A DNA stretch of 56,164 bases from a virus, in the IMG/VR virus record IMGVR_UViG_3300005918_000026, positions 1-56,164 of that record; one strand, written 5' to 3'. This document shows, piece after piece, positions 9,867 to 17,208 of this stretch. The notes beneath the pieces were generated by a model. That model was given only the letters and a program-made list of their open reading frames with translations. It had not been told where the DNA came from and made no database searches. Every line of letters starts with the position of its first letter. Position 1 is the stretch's first letter. The translations under genes and the position numbers were made by a program.

Positions 9867-9875
9867 TATAAATAG
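9867..9875 (-). promoter_or_regulatory. Putative late promoter for the long fibre operon
   Basis: Minus-strand CTATTTATA, 13 bases before the ATG at 9853. With the motif at 9911-9920 it forms an inverted repeat serving two divergent genes. Confidence 0.65.
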
Positions 9876-9910
9876 TTTAAAATTTATTGGTCATGTAATC
9901 ATTTTTTAAA

Positions 9911-9920
9911 CTATTTATAA
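9911..9920 (+). promoter_or_regulatory. Putative late promoter for the 129-residue gene
   Basis: CTATTTATAA on the plus strand, 17 bases before the ATG at 9938, preceded by TTTTAAA exactly as in the opposite motif. Confidence 0.65.
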
Positions 9921-9937
9921 AAGAATAAAAGTATTTT

Positions 9938-10327
9938 ATGGGCGCTACAATTAGACTATATAGGAGATTTTACCAAATAAGCTCTACAGGCAGTGAAGAC
10001 ACCTATAGTTTATTCACTCCAAGTGAAATAGTAAGTACAAATGTTTACCTTAAAAATACTAGCACATTAATTGAAAACGTATCTGTACAAACAGAGGAAT
10101 CCACAGGGGTTTATTATGTTGATTTAAATGCAGCATTGTACTCTTTTGACAATACATATGATTTAAAATGGACTGTTAAATACGTTACAGGGGGAGAAAA
10201 CAAAGTATTAACTACTTCATTTAAATTACACCCAATTAATATAGCAAACAGTATCGATATTGAAATAGTAACTGAGAAATTTGAAATTGAACTGGAACCA
10301 AATGAATTTGAAGTAATAATTATATAA
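9938..10327 (+). CDS. Small beta-rich structural protein of unknown function
   Basis: A 129-residue protein, MGATIRLYRRFYQISSTGSED at the start, with Tyr/Thr-rich alternating strands and an acidic C-terminal tail (EIELEPNEFEVIII). There is no signal peptide. It is the first gene of a short plus-strand unit with the BppU-like gene, whose ATG follows one base after its stop. Position and promoter suggest a baseplate or fibre-attachment protein. The family is not recognised. Confidence 0.6.
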   Translation: MGATIRLYRRFYQISSTGSEDTYSLFTPSEIVSTNVYLKNTSTLIENVSVQTEESTGVYYVDLNAALYSFDNTYDLKWTVKYVTGGENKVLTTSFKLHPINIANSIDIEIVTEKFEIELEPNEFEVIII

Positions 10328-10328
10328 T

Positions 10329-10685
10329 ATGAGTAACCAGATTTTTAAAATAAAAAGGAACGACACGTTACCAGCTTTACAGTTAAATATTGTATCTAAA
10401 GGGAATTTAGGCCAAAAAATAGATTATAATCTTAGCGGAGTAAGTTCTATTTCTTTTTCTATGGCAGATGAGTGTAACAATCTAAAAGTGTATCAACAAT
10501 CCGCACAAACCATTTGTCACTCAGAAGGAACAATACAATACAACTGGCAAGATGGAGATACAGATACATCGGGTACTTATCGAGGAGAATTTGAATTAAC
10601 TTATGCTACGGGACAAAGAATGTCTCTCCCTCAAATGGGAAGTATAAAAATAGAAATCTTCGACGATATAAATTCTTTCGATTAA
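10329..10685 (+). CDS. Baseplate upper protein N-terminal-like (BppU-type) protein
   Basis: A 118-residue protein with the pattern of the phage baseplate upper protein N-terminal domain: FKIKRNDTLPALQLNI at the start, a SGVSSISFSMAD strand, then IQYNWQDGDTDTSGTYRGEF and a closing SLPQMGSIKIEIFDD. In lactococcal phages this domain anchors receptor-binding proteins to the baseplate. Here it is a stand-alone domain immediately downstream of the 129-residue gene, so it may be an adaptor for the fibres encoded around it; that role is inferred. Confidence 0.6.
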   Translation: MSNQIFKIKRNDTLPALQLNIVSKGNLGQKIDYNLSGVSSISFSMADECNNLKVYQQSAQTICHSEGTIQYNWQDGDTDTSGTYRGEFELTYATGQRMSLPQMGSIKIEIFDDINSFD

Positions 10686-10695
10686 ATAGGTTTTC

Positions 10696-10710
10696 TGGCA
10701 CTCTTTTTGC
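10696..10710 (+). promoter_or_regulatory. Sigma-54-type promoter match
   Basis: TGGCAC, five bases, then TTGC, with GG and GC exactly ten bases apart as the -24/-12 consensus requires. It lies 23 bases before the ATG of the secreted protein at 10734, and a late-type motif follows at 10713-10720. Whether the host has RpoN and an activator acting here is unknown. Confidence 0.4.
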
Positions 10711-10712
10711 CT

Positions 10713-10720
10713 TATTTATA
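10713..10720 (+). promoter_or_regulatory. Late-type TATTTATA motif before the secreted protein gene
   Basis: TATTTATA, 13 bases upstream of the ATG at 10734, directly downstream of the sigma-54-like element. Confidence 0.5.
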
Positions 10721-10733
10721 AGTAAAAAAAGCT

Positions 10734-11801
10734 ATGAAAAAATTACTACTTCTAATCACAATTTTAATTACGTCAATCTTCTCATATTCACAAGTAGATG
10801 ATTATGATGATGTTTATTATTCACCCCCTAAAGATACAATATATATTGTTGATACCGTTTACGCGGATGCCGCTGTAGAGGAAAATACGTATATTACCAA
10901 CAATTATTATGATGAGTATGATTATAATGATTATGAGGACTACGGATACACAAAAAGAATCCATAGGTTTCACAGAGGTTATTCTCATGGATATTATTCA
11001 AATTACTATTCAAACTACTATTTCTTATTTTCTGTAGGTGGAGCTGATTGTTATTTCTCAAATTATTACTACCCATATTACTACGGACATTATTACCGTC
11101 CACATCACTATTGGGGATATAGACCATACTATTATGGTTACAGTTCACACCACTATTGGGGATACAGTCACTACTATTCTCACAATAACCACGGATATTG
11201 GAATGGGTATAATGACGGCTATAACGATGGAAATTATAATAACTGGAATTATACCACATCAAACAATAATAACATTTATTATGGTCACAGAGAAAATGGT
11301 TCAACAAGCGGAACTGGTCACAGAACTCCTGCGATTACTTCTACTTCCACTAGACCGTCTGCTACCACAACCAAACCTGTTACATACACTAGACCATCAA
11401 ATTATACATCTAGCAAAACCAATAAACCATCTACATATAAAAAGCCGAATACTTATACAAGACCGACTTCAACATATAAAAAGCCGAATACTTATACAAG
11501 ACCGACTTCAACATATAAAAAGCCGAATACTTATACAAGACCAACTTCAACATATAAAAAGCCGAATACCTATACAAGACCGACTTCAACATATAAAAAG
11601 CCGAATACATACACAAGGCCGACTTCAACATATAAAAAGCCGAATACTTATACTAAGCCTAGCAGTTCAAGTAGGGCTAATTATAGTAGACCAAGCAGCT
11701 CGCCTAGCAGGTCAAATAGTTCTTATAGTAGACCAAGCTCTTCGAGCAATAAATCACACTCTCGAAGTTCATCTAGCTCATCTTCTTCAAGAAGAAGATA
11801 A
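10734..11801 (+). CDS. Secreted tyrosine-rich protein with 13-residue tandem repeats
   Basis: A 355-residue protein. A clear signal peptide (MKKLLLLITILITSIFSYS, then Q) is of flavobacterial style with no lipobox cysteine. It is followed by an Asp/Tyr-rich segment, a Tyr/His/Gly-rich stretch at about residues 80-170, and Thr/Ser/Pro-rich sequence. Six copies of a 13-residue unit (TYKKPNTYTRPTS) begin at residue 234, and the C-terminus is Ser/Arg-rich. Export during infection is predicted. Low-complexity secreted proteins of this style occur in Bacteroidota genomes, so it is probably a host-derived accessory gene (moron) that could alter the cell surface. Its function is unknown. It sits between virion genes with its own promoter elements and a terminator. 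Confidence 0.75.
   Translation: MKKLLLLITILITSIFSYSQVDDYDDVYYSPPKDTIYIVDTVYADAAVEENTYITNNYYDEYDYNDYEDYGYTKRIHRFHRGYSHGYYSNYYSNYYFLFSVGGADCYFSNYYYPYYYGHYYRPHHYWGYRPYYYGYSSHHYWGYSHYYSHNNHGYWNGYNDGYNDGNYNNWNYTTSNNNNIYYGHRENGSTSGTGHRTPAITSTSTRPSATTTKPVTYTRPSNYTSSKTNKPSTYKKPNTYTRPTSTYKKPNTYTRPTSTYKKPNTYTRPTSTYKKPNTYTRPTSTYKKPNTYTRPTSTYKKPNTYTKPSSSSRANYSRPSSSPSRSNSSYSRPSSSSNKSHSRSSSSSSSSRRR
11433..11666 (+). repeat. Six tandem 39-base repeats
   Basis: Unit starts are at 11433, 11472, 11511, 11550, 11589 and 11628. Units 1-5 differ by a few mostly synonymous changes, and the last diverges at its 3' end. The unit is 13 codons, so copy-number change preserves the frame. Confidence 0.9.
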
Positions 11802-11804
11802 AAA

Positions 11805-11832
11805 AAAAGGGAGGCTATCATGTCTCCCTTTT
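11805..11832. terminator. Bidirectional hairpin terminator
   Basis: AAAAGGGAG, a ten-base loop, then CTCCCTTTT, between the convergent ends of the secreted protein gene and the fibre gene at 11856. Confidence 0.7.
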
Positions 11833-11855
11833 ATATTTTTAAAAAATTTCTCAGT

Positions 11856-12974
11856 CTAATACGCTCCTCCATCAAGCACATCCAGCTCCGTCAACACTCT
11901 CACTCCATTCGGACTAACAGTTGTTCCGCTTTCTCGAATTCGAATATCATATAAATTTGTAGCGAATGAGCGATTGTTAGCGCCTATACCAGTCCCTCTA
12001 ATATCAAAGTATGCAGTAGTTCCACTTACCCCCAACCCATCCTGGACTTCCCACCCAGCTCCCAAAGAGGTCACTGATGTATCACCAGTAGGATTAAAGT
12101 TCATAGTAATTCTATTATCTTCAATATAAAGCTGTCCAGTATATGCGCTAATAGCTGCTCCATACACAGTTAAATTCCCGTGAATAACCAAATCTCCCAC
12201 GCCTGGACTAGCTATTGAACCCCCTGAGCCTATCTCTCCATTTGTAACATACATGGTACTTGTAGATTCATTATACTGAAACCCTGTTTCTCCTGTAAGA
12301 GAACCATCACTAGCAATGTAAACTATTTGGCTTGGTGTTAAATTTGTTGTAATTCCAGAAACGGCTAAATTATAAGCGTATACGTTTTGCCAATAAGCAG
12401 AGGGTGAACCTAAATTATAAGCACCATCTACACTTGGCACAATGTTGCCGCCAGCTGTTGTTGCACTTCCAAGAATTGTGTTTGCAAGTACATTTAAATT
12501 ATCAATTGTGAGTGATGATGCAGATATAGAAGGTACAAAAAGTGTACTTGAAGATGCGACATAAGAAAATTGAGAACTTGCAGAAAACTCTCCTCCATAA
12601 TTATACTGAACATTATAATCACTTCCAGCTGCAGATGAACTAATATCAGCAATATTCGCCAATATCATTCCAGCACTTGTTGTACCACTTAAAAATTGGC
12701 CAGCCATATTAGTTACGCCAGCATATTCAGTAATAGTTCCACCAGAACCAATTATAAAATTATTGTTAATATTTAAGCTAGTTAGTTTTGAGCCAACTTC
12801 AAATACTGTCGGTTGCCCGCCTGCTGGAATAAAACTACCGCCTGTATACCCAGAAAAATATAAGATACCATCAAAAACGTTTACAAACGGCTCTCCATAA
12901 AAAGCATTAATAGGAACACTTCCACCAGTAGAGATTTTTTTTCTTAATTTATATCTAATATCTTTTAACGCCAC
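11856..12974 (-). CDS. Tail fibre-like structural protein
   Basis: A 372-residue protein, rich in Ser, Thr, Gly and Ala, with fibre landmarks: a DGAYNLGSPSAYWQNVYAY segment, GDLVIHGNLTVYGA and IEDNRITMNFNPTGD. The last resembles the ISDNLLTLN segment of the 1284-residue fibre. The start codon is GTG at 12974; no in-frame ATG lies nearby, and the late motif sits 14 bases upstream. It is probably a short fibre or fibre segment. No enzymatic domain is visible. Confidence 0.7.
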   Translation of the reverse strand: MALKDIRYKLRKKISTGGSVPINAFYGEPFVNVFDGILYFSGYTGGSFIPAGGQPTVFEVGSKLTSLNINNNFIIGSGGTITEYAGVTNMAGQFLSGTTSAGMILANIADISSSAAGSDYNVQYNYGGEFSASSQFSYVASSSTLFVPSISASSLTIDNLNVLANTILGSATTAGGNIVPSVDGAYNLGSPSAYWQNVYAYNLAVSGITTNLTPSQIVYIASDGSLTGETGFQYNESTSTMYVTNGEIGSGGSIASPGVGDLVIHGNLTVYGAAISAYTGQLYIEDNRITMNFNPTGDTSVTSLGAGWEVQDGLGVSGTTAYFDIRGTGIGANNRSFATNLYDIRIRESGTTVSPNGVRVLTELDVLDGGAY

Positions 12975-12988
12975 AATACACCATTTAT

Positions 12989-12997
12989 TATAAATAG
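12989..12997 (-). promoter_or_regulatory. Putative late promoter for the 372-residue fibre gene
   Basis: Minus-strand CTATTTATA, 14 bases before the GTG start. This spacing supports the GTG as the real start. Confidence 0.6.
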
Positions 12998-13038
12998 TAT
13001 TTTTTTGTTAATTTTCAAGCTAAATTATAACCAAAAAA

Positions 13039-13063
13039 AAAGAGGGAATTTTTATCCCTCTTT
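13039..13063 (-). terminator. Terminator after the sheath gene
   Basis: AAAGAGGGA, a seven-base loop, then TCCCTCTTT with flanking A and T runs, 24 bases past the sheath stop codon. Confidence 0.7.
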
Positions 13064-13086
13064 AATTTTTTTATGTTTGAGACCTT

Positions 13087-15504
13087 TTAAAAGTCTTCGA
13101 AGTTTGCGCCAGCTGGAAGCACTTGGAAAGTAAGGTCAATGTATTCTACAGTTCTTGTAGGTTTCAATTGAATCTTTCCTACCAATGTGTTTCTATCAAT
13201 TGTATCATTGTTATTGTTTGAATCGTCCATTACAACCTTAAAGGAATATAATCCTCTTTGATTTTGGATTTGTAACAATATTGGTTCAACTTTAGCTAAG
13301 AATTGGTCACGAATCGTTTGGTCATTTTGCTCGAACAATAATGTTAATGAAGCTGCTGCAACAAGCCTTCTAACTTGAAGAAGAAGTCTTCTAACATTAA
13401 TTCTATCAAGAGCTGATTGACGTTGTTGTAAAGTTTTTTGTCCTAAAATTACGATTCCTTGTTGTACAAAAGAAGCAATTGGATTAACTCTACCTCTATA
13501 AAGAGTATCTCTACTGTTTTTATTTAATTTAACATCAGTTTTCTTAATACTTGAACCAGCGATACCTCTATTAAAACCTGCAGGTGCGTACCATGGGTTC
13601 GCTACACTATCTGTCAAAGCGATTGCTTTAATTGCAAGCAATGTAGCAGGCTGATAAGTATATTTACCTGTATTGTTGTCCACAATTTGAATCCATGGCC
13701 AGAATGTTGTTGCATAATTAGAATCCACTCCTGTTGACTCTAATAAATTTACAACTTCTTCTGGTGTTCCCTTGGTTTGTCCAACAGTTATCCTTGGAGC
13801 ATCAATTACATAAAGTGAATCAGCTCTTTCTTCGATTACATCAAGAGCATACTTGATAATATCATAGTTATGGCTGAAATCGATACCTGGAGTTGCGAAT
13901 AAGTTAATATCAACATCTTCTGGATTTTCAAACGTGTCAACCGCTGATTTAAATGCGTATACATTTGCTTGATAAGCATCTGTGAATAATGCGTAAGGGT
14001 CAGATGACATTTGATATTTGTCCCATCCATCAAATCCGCCGTAAGGAGATACGGTAAATTTCAATTTATTTTTATCAATTAAAGTCCCAGCCACATTTGT
14101 ATATGCAGTAAGAGAATTTAAACTTCCACTTTCAAACTGAGTAGAGTTTGCAGTATTCTCAAGGTGAAAACCTTTAATTGTTGTTTTTCCTGTTGCTACA
14201 CCACCTTCATACTCAAACATATCTGCTTCTAAACTCTTAACTTGATTAGAAGTTGAAGCCGCTGCGTTTGTGTTTGTATATCCTTTTTCAGAAAGTCCAA
14301 GATATGTTTTGAAAATTGAATCTCCTGATAAGTATCCAGTTTTATAATAAAATACTGGAGGTGTTGCCTCACTAACCGTTGTGCCTCCTCTAAGCTCATA
14401 TCCTCTAAATCCAGAAGGAACAGCATTAGAAGGAATTGCATCAGCCAACTCTAAAGCTATAAAGCTAGATTTGATTGGGAATTCTTCATCATAAGTTCCA
14501 ATTACCTTAGCAATATAATTCTCAGCTGTGTCATCAAGAGTCATATTTGAAAATCTCTCAAGAGCCGTTGCGCCAACCTCAGCATCTGTATCAGAGAATC
14601 TTCTAACAATAACATCAAAAGTATAATTAACAATATCAATATTTGATATCGAAATTTTCAATTCTGTGTTTGCCGCGTCACCATCAGAAATAGTTCTGAA
14701 CTTAAACAAATTTCTTACTTGTCCACCAATAACTCTGGATACAATCCAAGGAGTTGTTGCATGTGTATATTCATTCTCAAAATCTGTATAGTTAACATCT
14801 GTTTTATAAACTGGCGTTGCTTGTACATTTACAATATCACCTCTTGATGTTGCTTCTCTAATAAAATGAGGATAGATTTTTTCCACATAGAAATTAGGAA
14901 CCTCATCTAAAATTTCTGTTGTTTTTCCAAGAATCTTAACAATGTAATTATCTTTTGTTTCATCTAAGGAAACTGTATAACTATTTCCAGATTCAGCCCC
15001 CACGAATGGACCTGTACTTCCACTTATTGTGAAGTCTCCCAGCGGAGATGTTGGAGCGGTCAATATTTCGATATCACTTTCCAAAGTATAATAGAAAGCT
15101 CCACTGATTTGATTTCTCTTACTTCTCAGTATTGCAAGTGTTGCACCTGAATATTGTCCATTTGCCTCGGCCGTATAATCAGCTACAAGTAACCATCCAT
15201 TTGAATTTTCAAAACCTGCGTCAGAACCGTCTTCTTTCCCTGTTCCAAGTACTCTTGTCACTGTTAAATCATTAGCCTGCGCCAAAAACGAACTCGCTAC
15301 ATAAGGTAAAGGCAAGTCTGGAGACGTACCACCGAATCTTAACAGAAATTCATCTGATGTTGCAATTTTTATTGGTTCAAAAGCTGGTCCTTTTTCTGTA
15401 AGTCCAGCTAATCCCAATCTTGTTATTCCAATCCTAGAAGCGAAAACGCTAAAATCTTGTTCTTTAGTATAAACGCCTGGGGATACAAAGATAGTCGTTG
15501 CCAT
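13087..15504 (-). CDS. gp18: Tail sheath protein, T4 gp18-like
   Basis: An 805-residue contractile sheath protein, longer than T4 gp18 (659). The N-terminus (TIFVSPGVYTKEQDFSVF) and the following GLAGLTEKGPAFEPIKI are classic sheath sequence. The C-terminal half has ALTDSVANPWYAPAGFNRG, a feature of the conserved sheath core, and the end carries the TVEYIDLTFQVLPAG strand that exchanges between subunits. The extra length lies in the middle, presumably outward-facing domains. It is the last gene of the morphogenesis block, with its own promoter motif and terminator, which fits a high-copy product. Confidence 0.93.
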   Translation of the reverse strand: MATTIFVSPGVYTKEQDFSVFASRIGITRLGLAGLTEKGPAFEPIKIATSDEFLLRFGGTSPDLPLPYVASSFLAQANDLTVTRVLGTGKEDGSDAGFENSNGWLLVADYTAEANGQYSGATLAILRSKRNQISGAFYYTLESDIEILTAPTSPLGDFTISGSTGPFVGAESGNSYTVSLDETKDNYIVKILGKTTEILDEVPNFYVEKIYPHFIREATSRGDIVNVQATPVYKTDVNYTDFENEYTHATTPWIVSRVIGGQVRNLFKFRTISDGDAANTELKISISNIDIVNYTFDVIVRRFSDTDAEVGATALERFSNMTLDDTAENYIAKVIGTYDEEFPIKSSFIALELADAIPSNAVPSGFRGYELRGGTTVSEATPPVFYYKTGYLSGDSIFKTYLGLSEKGYTNTNAAASTSNQVKSLEADMFEYEGGVATGKTTIKGFHLENTANSTQFESGSLNSLTAYTNVAGTLIDKNKLKFTVSPYGGFDGWDKYQMSSDPYALFTDAYQANVYAFKSAVDTFENPEDVDINLFATPGIDFSHNYDIIKYALDVIEERADSLYVIDAPRITVGQTKGTPEEVVNLLESTGVDSNYATTFWPWIQIVDNNTGKYTYQPATLLAIKAIALTDSVANPWYAPAGFNRGIAGSSIKKTDVKLNKNSRDTLYRGRVNPIASFVQQGIVILGQKTLQQRQSALDRINVRRLLLQVRRLVAAASLTLLFEQNDQTIRDQFLAKVEPILLQIQNQRGLYSFKVVMDDSNNNNDTIDRNTLVGKIQLKPTRTVEYIDLTFQVLPAGANFEDF

Positions 15505-15539
15505 ATTTTATCAATTTTTTGTATATTCTATAACTTTTT

Positions 15540-15548
15540 TATAAATAG
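15540..15548 (-). promoter_or_regulatory. Putative late promoter for the sheath gene
   Basis: Minus-strand CTATTTATA, 35 bases upstream of the sheath ATG. Confidence 0.6.
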
Positions 15549-15569
15549 ATAAAAAAAGTGTTAATTAAT

Positions 15570-16280
15570 TTATTTCTCTGAAATTTTAATAGAAATTTTA
15601 GTAATTGTATTTACACGCTCAAACTTTGTAGGGTCAATCAACTTTCCATGTACTGTTATTGGAAAAATAATCTGATACACACGTTCACTCGCAATATCCT
15701 CAATACTATTTTCTTCCGAAGGTTCTTCAATGATAGAAGTTACATCATATCCATTTATTTTAAGATACCCCTGACCATCTGAATAAGCTTGATACATCAT
15801 CATCTCATAAAAATCATCTACATCTTCGGTATAATGTGCAACAAATCTTATCTCATAAAAAATATCAACATATACTGGTTGTGGTATTTTATAAATATCA
15901 AACCCTTTAAGAGTTCCATCAAAAACAGGAACCTTTACAAATTTAAAAGGCTTGTGTTTTGGAACAGTATATCTAAAAGGAGCAGTTCCTCTTTTCACTG
16001 CAGTTCTATACATTGAAATATATGGACGACTCACCTCTTCCCCATTCTCATTCCTCATATCTTTCCAGTTCATCTTCCTCTCAGCCCACAATTCATGCAT
16101 TGTATGAATAACAGGAACTTTCTTCATTTTCCCGTTTTCATCCATCACACTAAAATTAAAATCTTTTAAAAATCCCATGAGCCCAAGCCCAAAATCTTCT
16201 AACTCTAATTTTTGTGGTAAATAAGCGCTGTTTTCAAACTGTCTATCAAGGTTTGCATCAATGTTATCTAATACCGACAT
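15570..16280 (-). CDS. Probable tail terminator / sheath stabiliser (T4 gp15-like)
   Basis: A 236-residue soluble protein. The middle has a long strand pattern (PQPVYVDIFYEIRFVAHYTED) followed by DFYEMMMYQAY, then IIFPITVHGKLIDP. This resembles the strand-helix arrangement of tail terminator proteins, in which a ring caps tube and sheath. It lies directly before the sheath gene and after the gp14-like gene, the position of gene 15 in T4-like genomes. The assignment rests on position and fold-like pattern, not on a clear signature motif. The start is the ATG 11 bases after a late motif. Confidence 0.5.
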   Translation of the reverse strand: MSVLDNIDANLDRQFENSAYLPQKLELEDFGLGLMGFLKDFNFSVMDENGKMKKVPVIHTMHELWAERKMNWKDMRNENGEEVSRPYISMYRTAVKRGTAPFRYTVPKHKPFKFVKVPVFDGTLKGFDIYKIPQPVYVDIFYEIRFVAHYTEDVDDFYEMMMYQAYSDGQGYLKINGYDVTSIIEEPSEENSIEDIASERVYQIIFPITVHGKLIDPTKFERVNTITKISIKISEK

Positions 16281-16637
16281 ACTCTTTTTAATATAAATAG
16301 TTTAAAAATTACTTGATTTCTTGAATAATATTTCCTAATATTGCAGTGACTGTTTTATCCTGTGACTCTTTTATTTCAGGGGCGTTGGTTTTCGAACACA
16401 GGAGTTTTGTGCACTGGTATGCTGATACACAGAGACTTATAAAACAAACAACCTATCTCCAAATTGTCGAAAGACAAGGAAGGGGGTAGGGGGTTGGTTT
16501 TTCCAGATTTTGTCCCTAATTTGCTGAATGAGATATAGACCTAACTTTTAAATTAGACATAGAAGTATACATTAGATAAAAGTTAAAGATTAGATAGAAG
16601 TATCCTATCATATAGAATTTTTTTTCAGCAGCGCGTT
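16281..16637. other. 357-base non-coding gap with unusual composition
   Basis: This is the only gap above 300 bases in the window. It holds the late motif at 16292-16300, a patch richer in GC than its surroundings (about 16380-16500) with two G5 runs near 16484-16495, and AT-rich near-repeats of ATTAGACATAGAAGTAT and ATTAGATAGAAGTAT at about 16550-16603. The minus strand has a stretch of about 47 codons (roughly 16457 down to 16310) rich in Cys and then charged residues (APEIKESQDKTVTAILGNI), but it has no ATG, GTG or TTG start. I cannot call a gene. Confidence 0.6.
16292..16300 (-). promoter_or_regulatory. Putative late promoter for the gp15-like gene
   Basis: Minus-strand CTATTTATA, 11 bases before the ATG at 16280. 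Confidence 0.6.
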
Positions 16638-17204
16638 TTATCTTGCTTTGAAAATATCTTCATCAATTTCGACAGCTTCTATTGAAATAAAGAATTTTCT
16701 ATCACCACCCCACGAATGTTGATTGCTAAACTGGGAATGTCCATCATCAATGATTTTATAAAATTGACCTTTAAATTCAAGAAAATCGCCCATACGCATT
16801 GATGAGATTATTTCATTATCACTTTTGCGCCATATCAATTTAAGTTCTTCTAAGTGTTCAATATAAATGTGAGCGGTGAAATTACCCATTCCTTTCTTTA
16901 TAGGTCCACCCTTAGATTGAAAACTAGGTTTATCTACTGTTACATTTATTCTTCCAAAGACTTCTATTTCTGGCATCCAAACTTTTTGTTTAGCTTCGCC
17001 ATAAAGTTTGTGAGTTTTTGTTTTCTTAAGGTCAATACGATATAGGAGGAAACTTTCTAAGAGAATTTTCTCTGTAATTTCCCTGCCAGCTTGGTGAAAG
17101 AATTCAGCTTCTTTTTCACCAAAAAACAACTTAATACCTTTTTTGTTGTTTTCGTGCTCTTTTACCTTTTCAGGTTGCTTTCCTATTTCGTCTATATTTG
17201 ACAT
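16638..17204 (-). CDS. Probable neck protein (T4 gp14-like)
   Basis: A 188-residue protein. An N-terminal charged segment is followed by EITEKILLESFLLYRIDLK and HKLYGEAKQKVWMPEIEVF, then RMGDFLEFKGQFYKIIDDG near the end. The order of an E-S-(Y/F) strand, a YGE motif and a GDFLEF/FYKI hairpin resembles T4 gp14, which with gp13 closes the head-tail connection. It starts five bases after the 305-residue gene ends and sits between the gp13-like and gp15-like genes, matching T4 order. At 188 residues it is shorter than T4 gp14 (256), so the call is tentative. Confidence 0.5.
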   Translation of the reverse strand: MSNIDEIGKQPEKVKEHENNKKGIKLFFGEKEAEFFHQAGREITEKILLESFLLYRIDLKKTKTHKLYGEAKQKVWMPEIEVFGRINVTVDKPSFQSKGGPIKKGMGNFTAHIYIEHLEELKLIWRKSDNEIISSMRMGDFLEFKGQFYKIIDDGHSQFSNQHSWGGDRKFFISIEAVEIDEDIFKAR

Positions 17205-17208
17205 ATTA

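Noticed and set aside
10734-11801. Diversity-generating retroelement variable region
   Set aside because: No reverse transcriptase or template/variable repeat pair with adenine-specific changes is visible. The repeats here are simple tandem units.
11038-11859. Open plus-strand frame of 273 codons across the secreted protein gene
   Set aside because: It is an alternative frame created by the in-frame 39-base repeats and biased codons. It lacks a credible start and family features, and the secreted protein frame is better supported.
16310-16457. A short Cys-rich minus-strand open stretch as a gene
   Set aside because: It has no ATG, GTG or TTG start and is preceded by an in-frame TAG, so coding is not supported.
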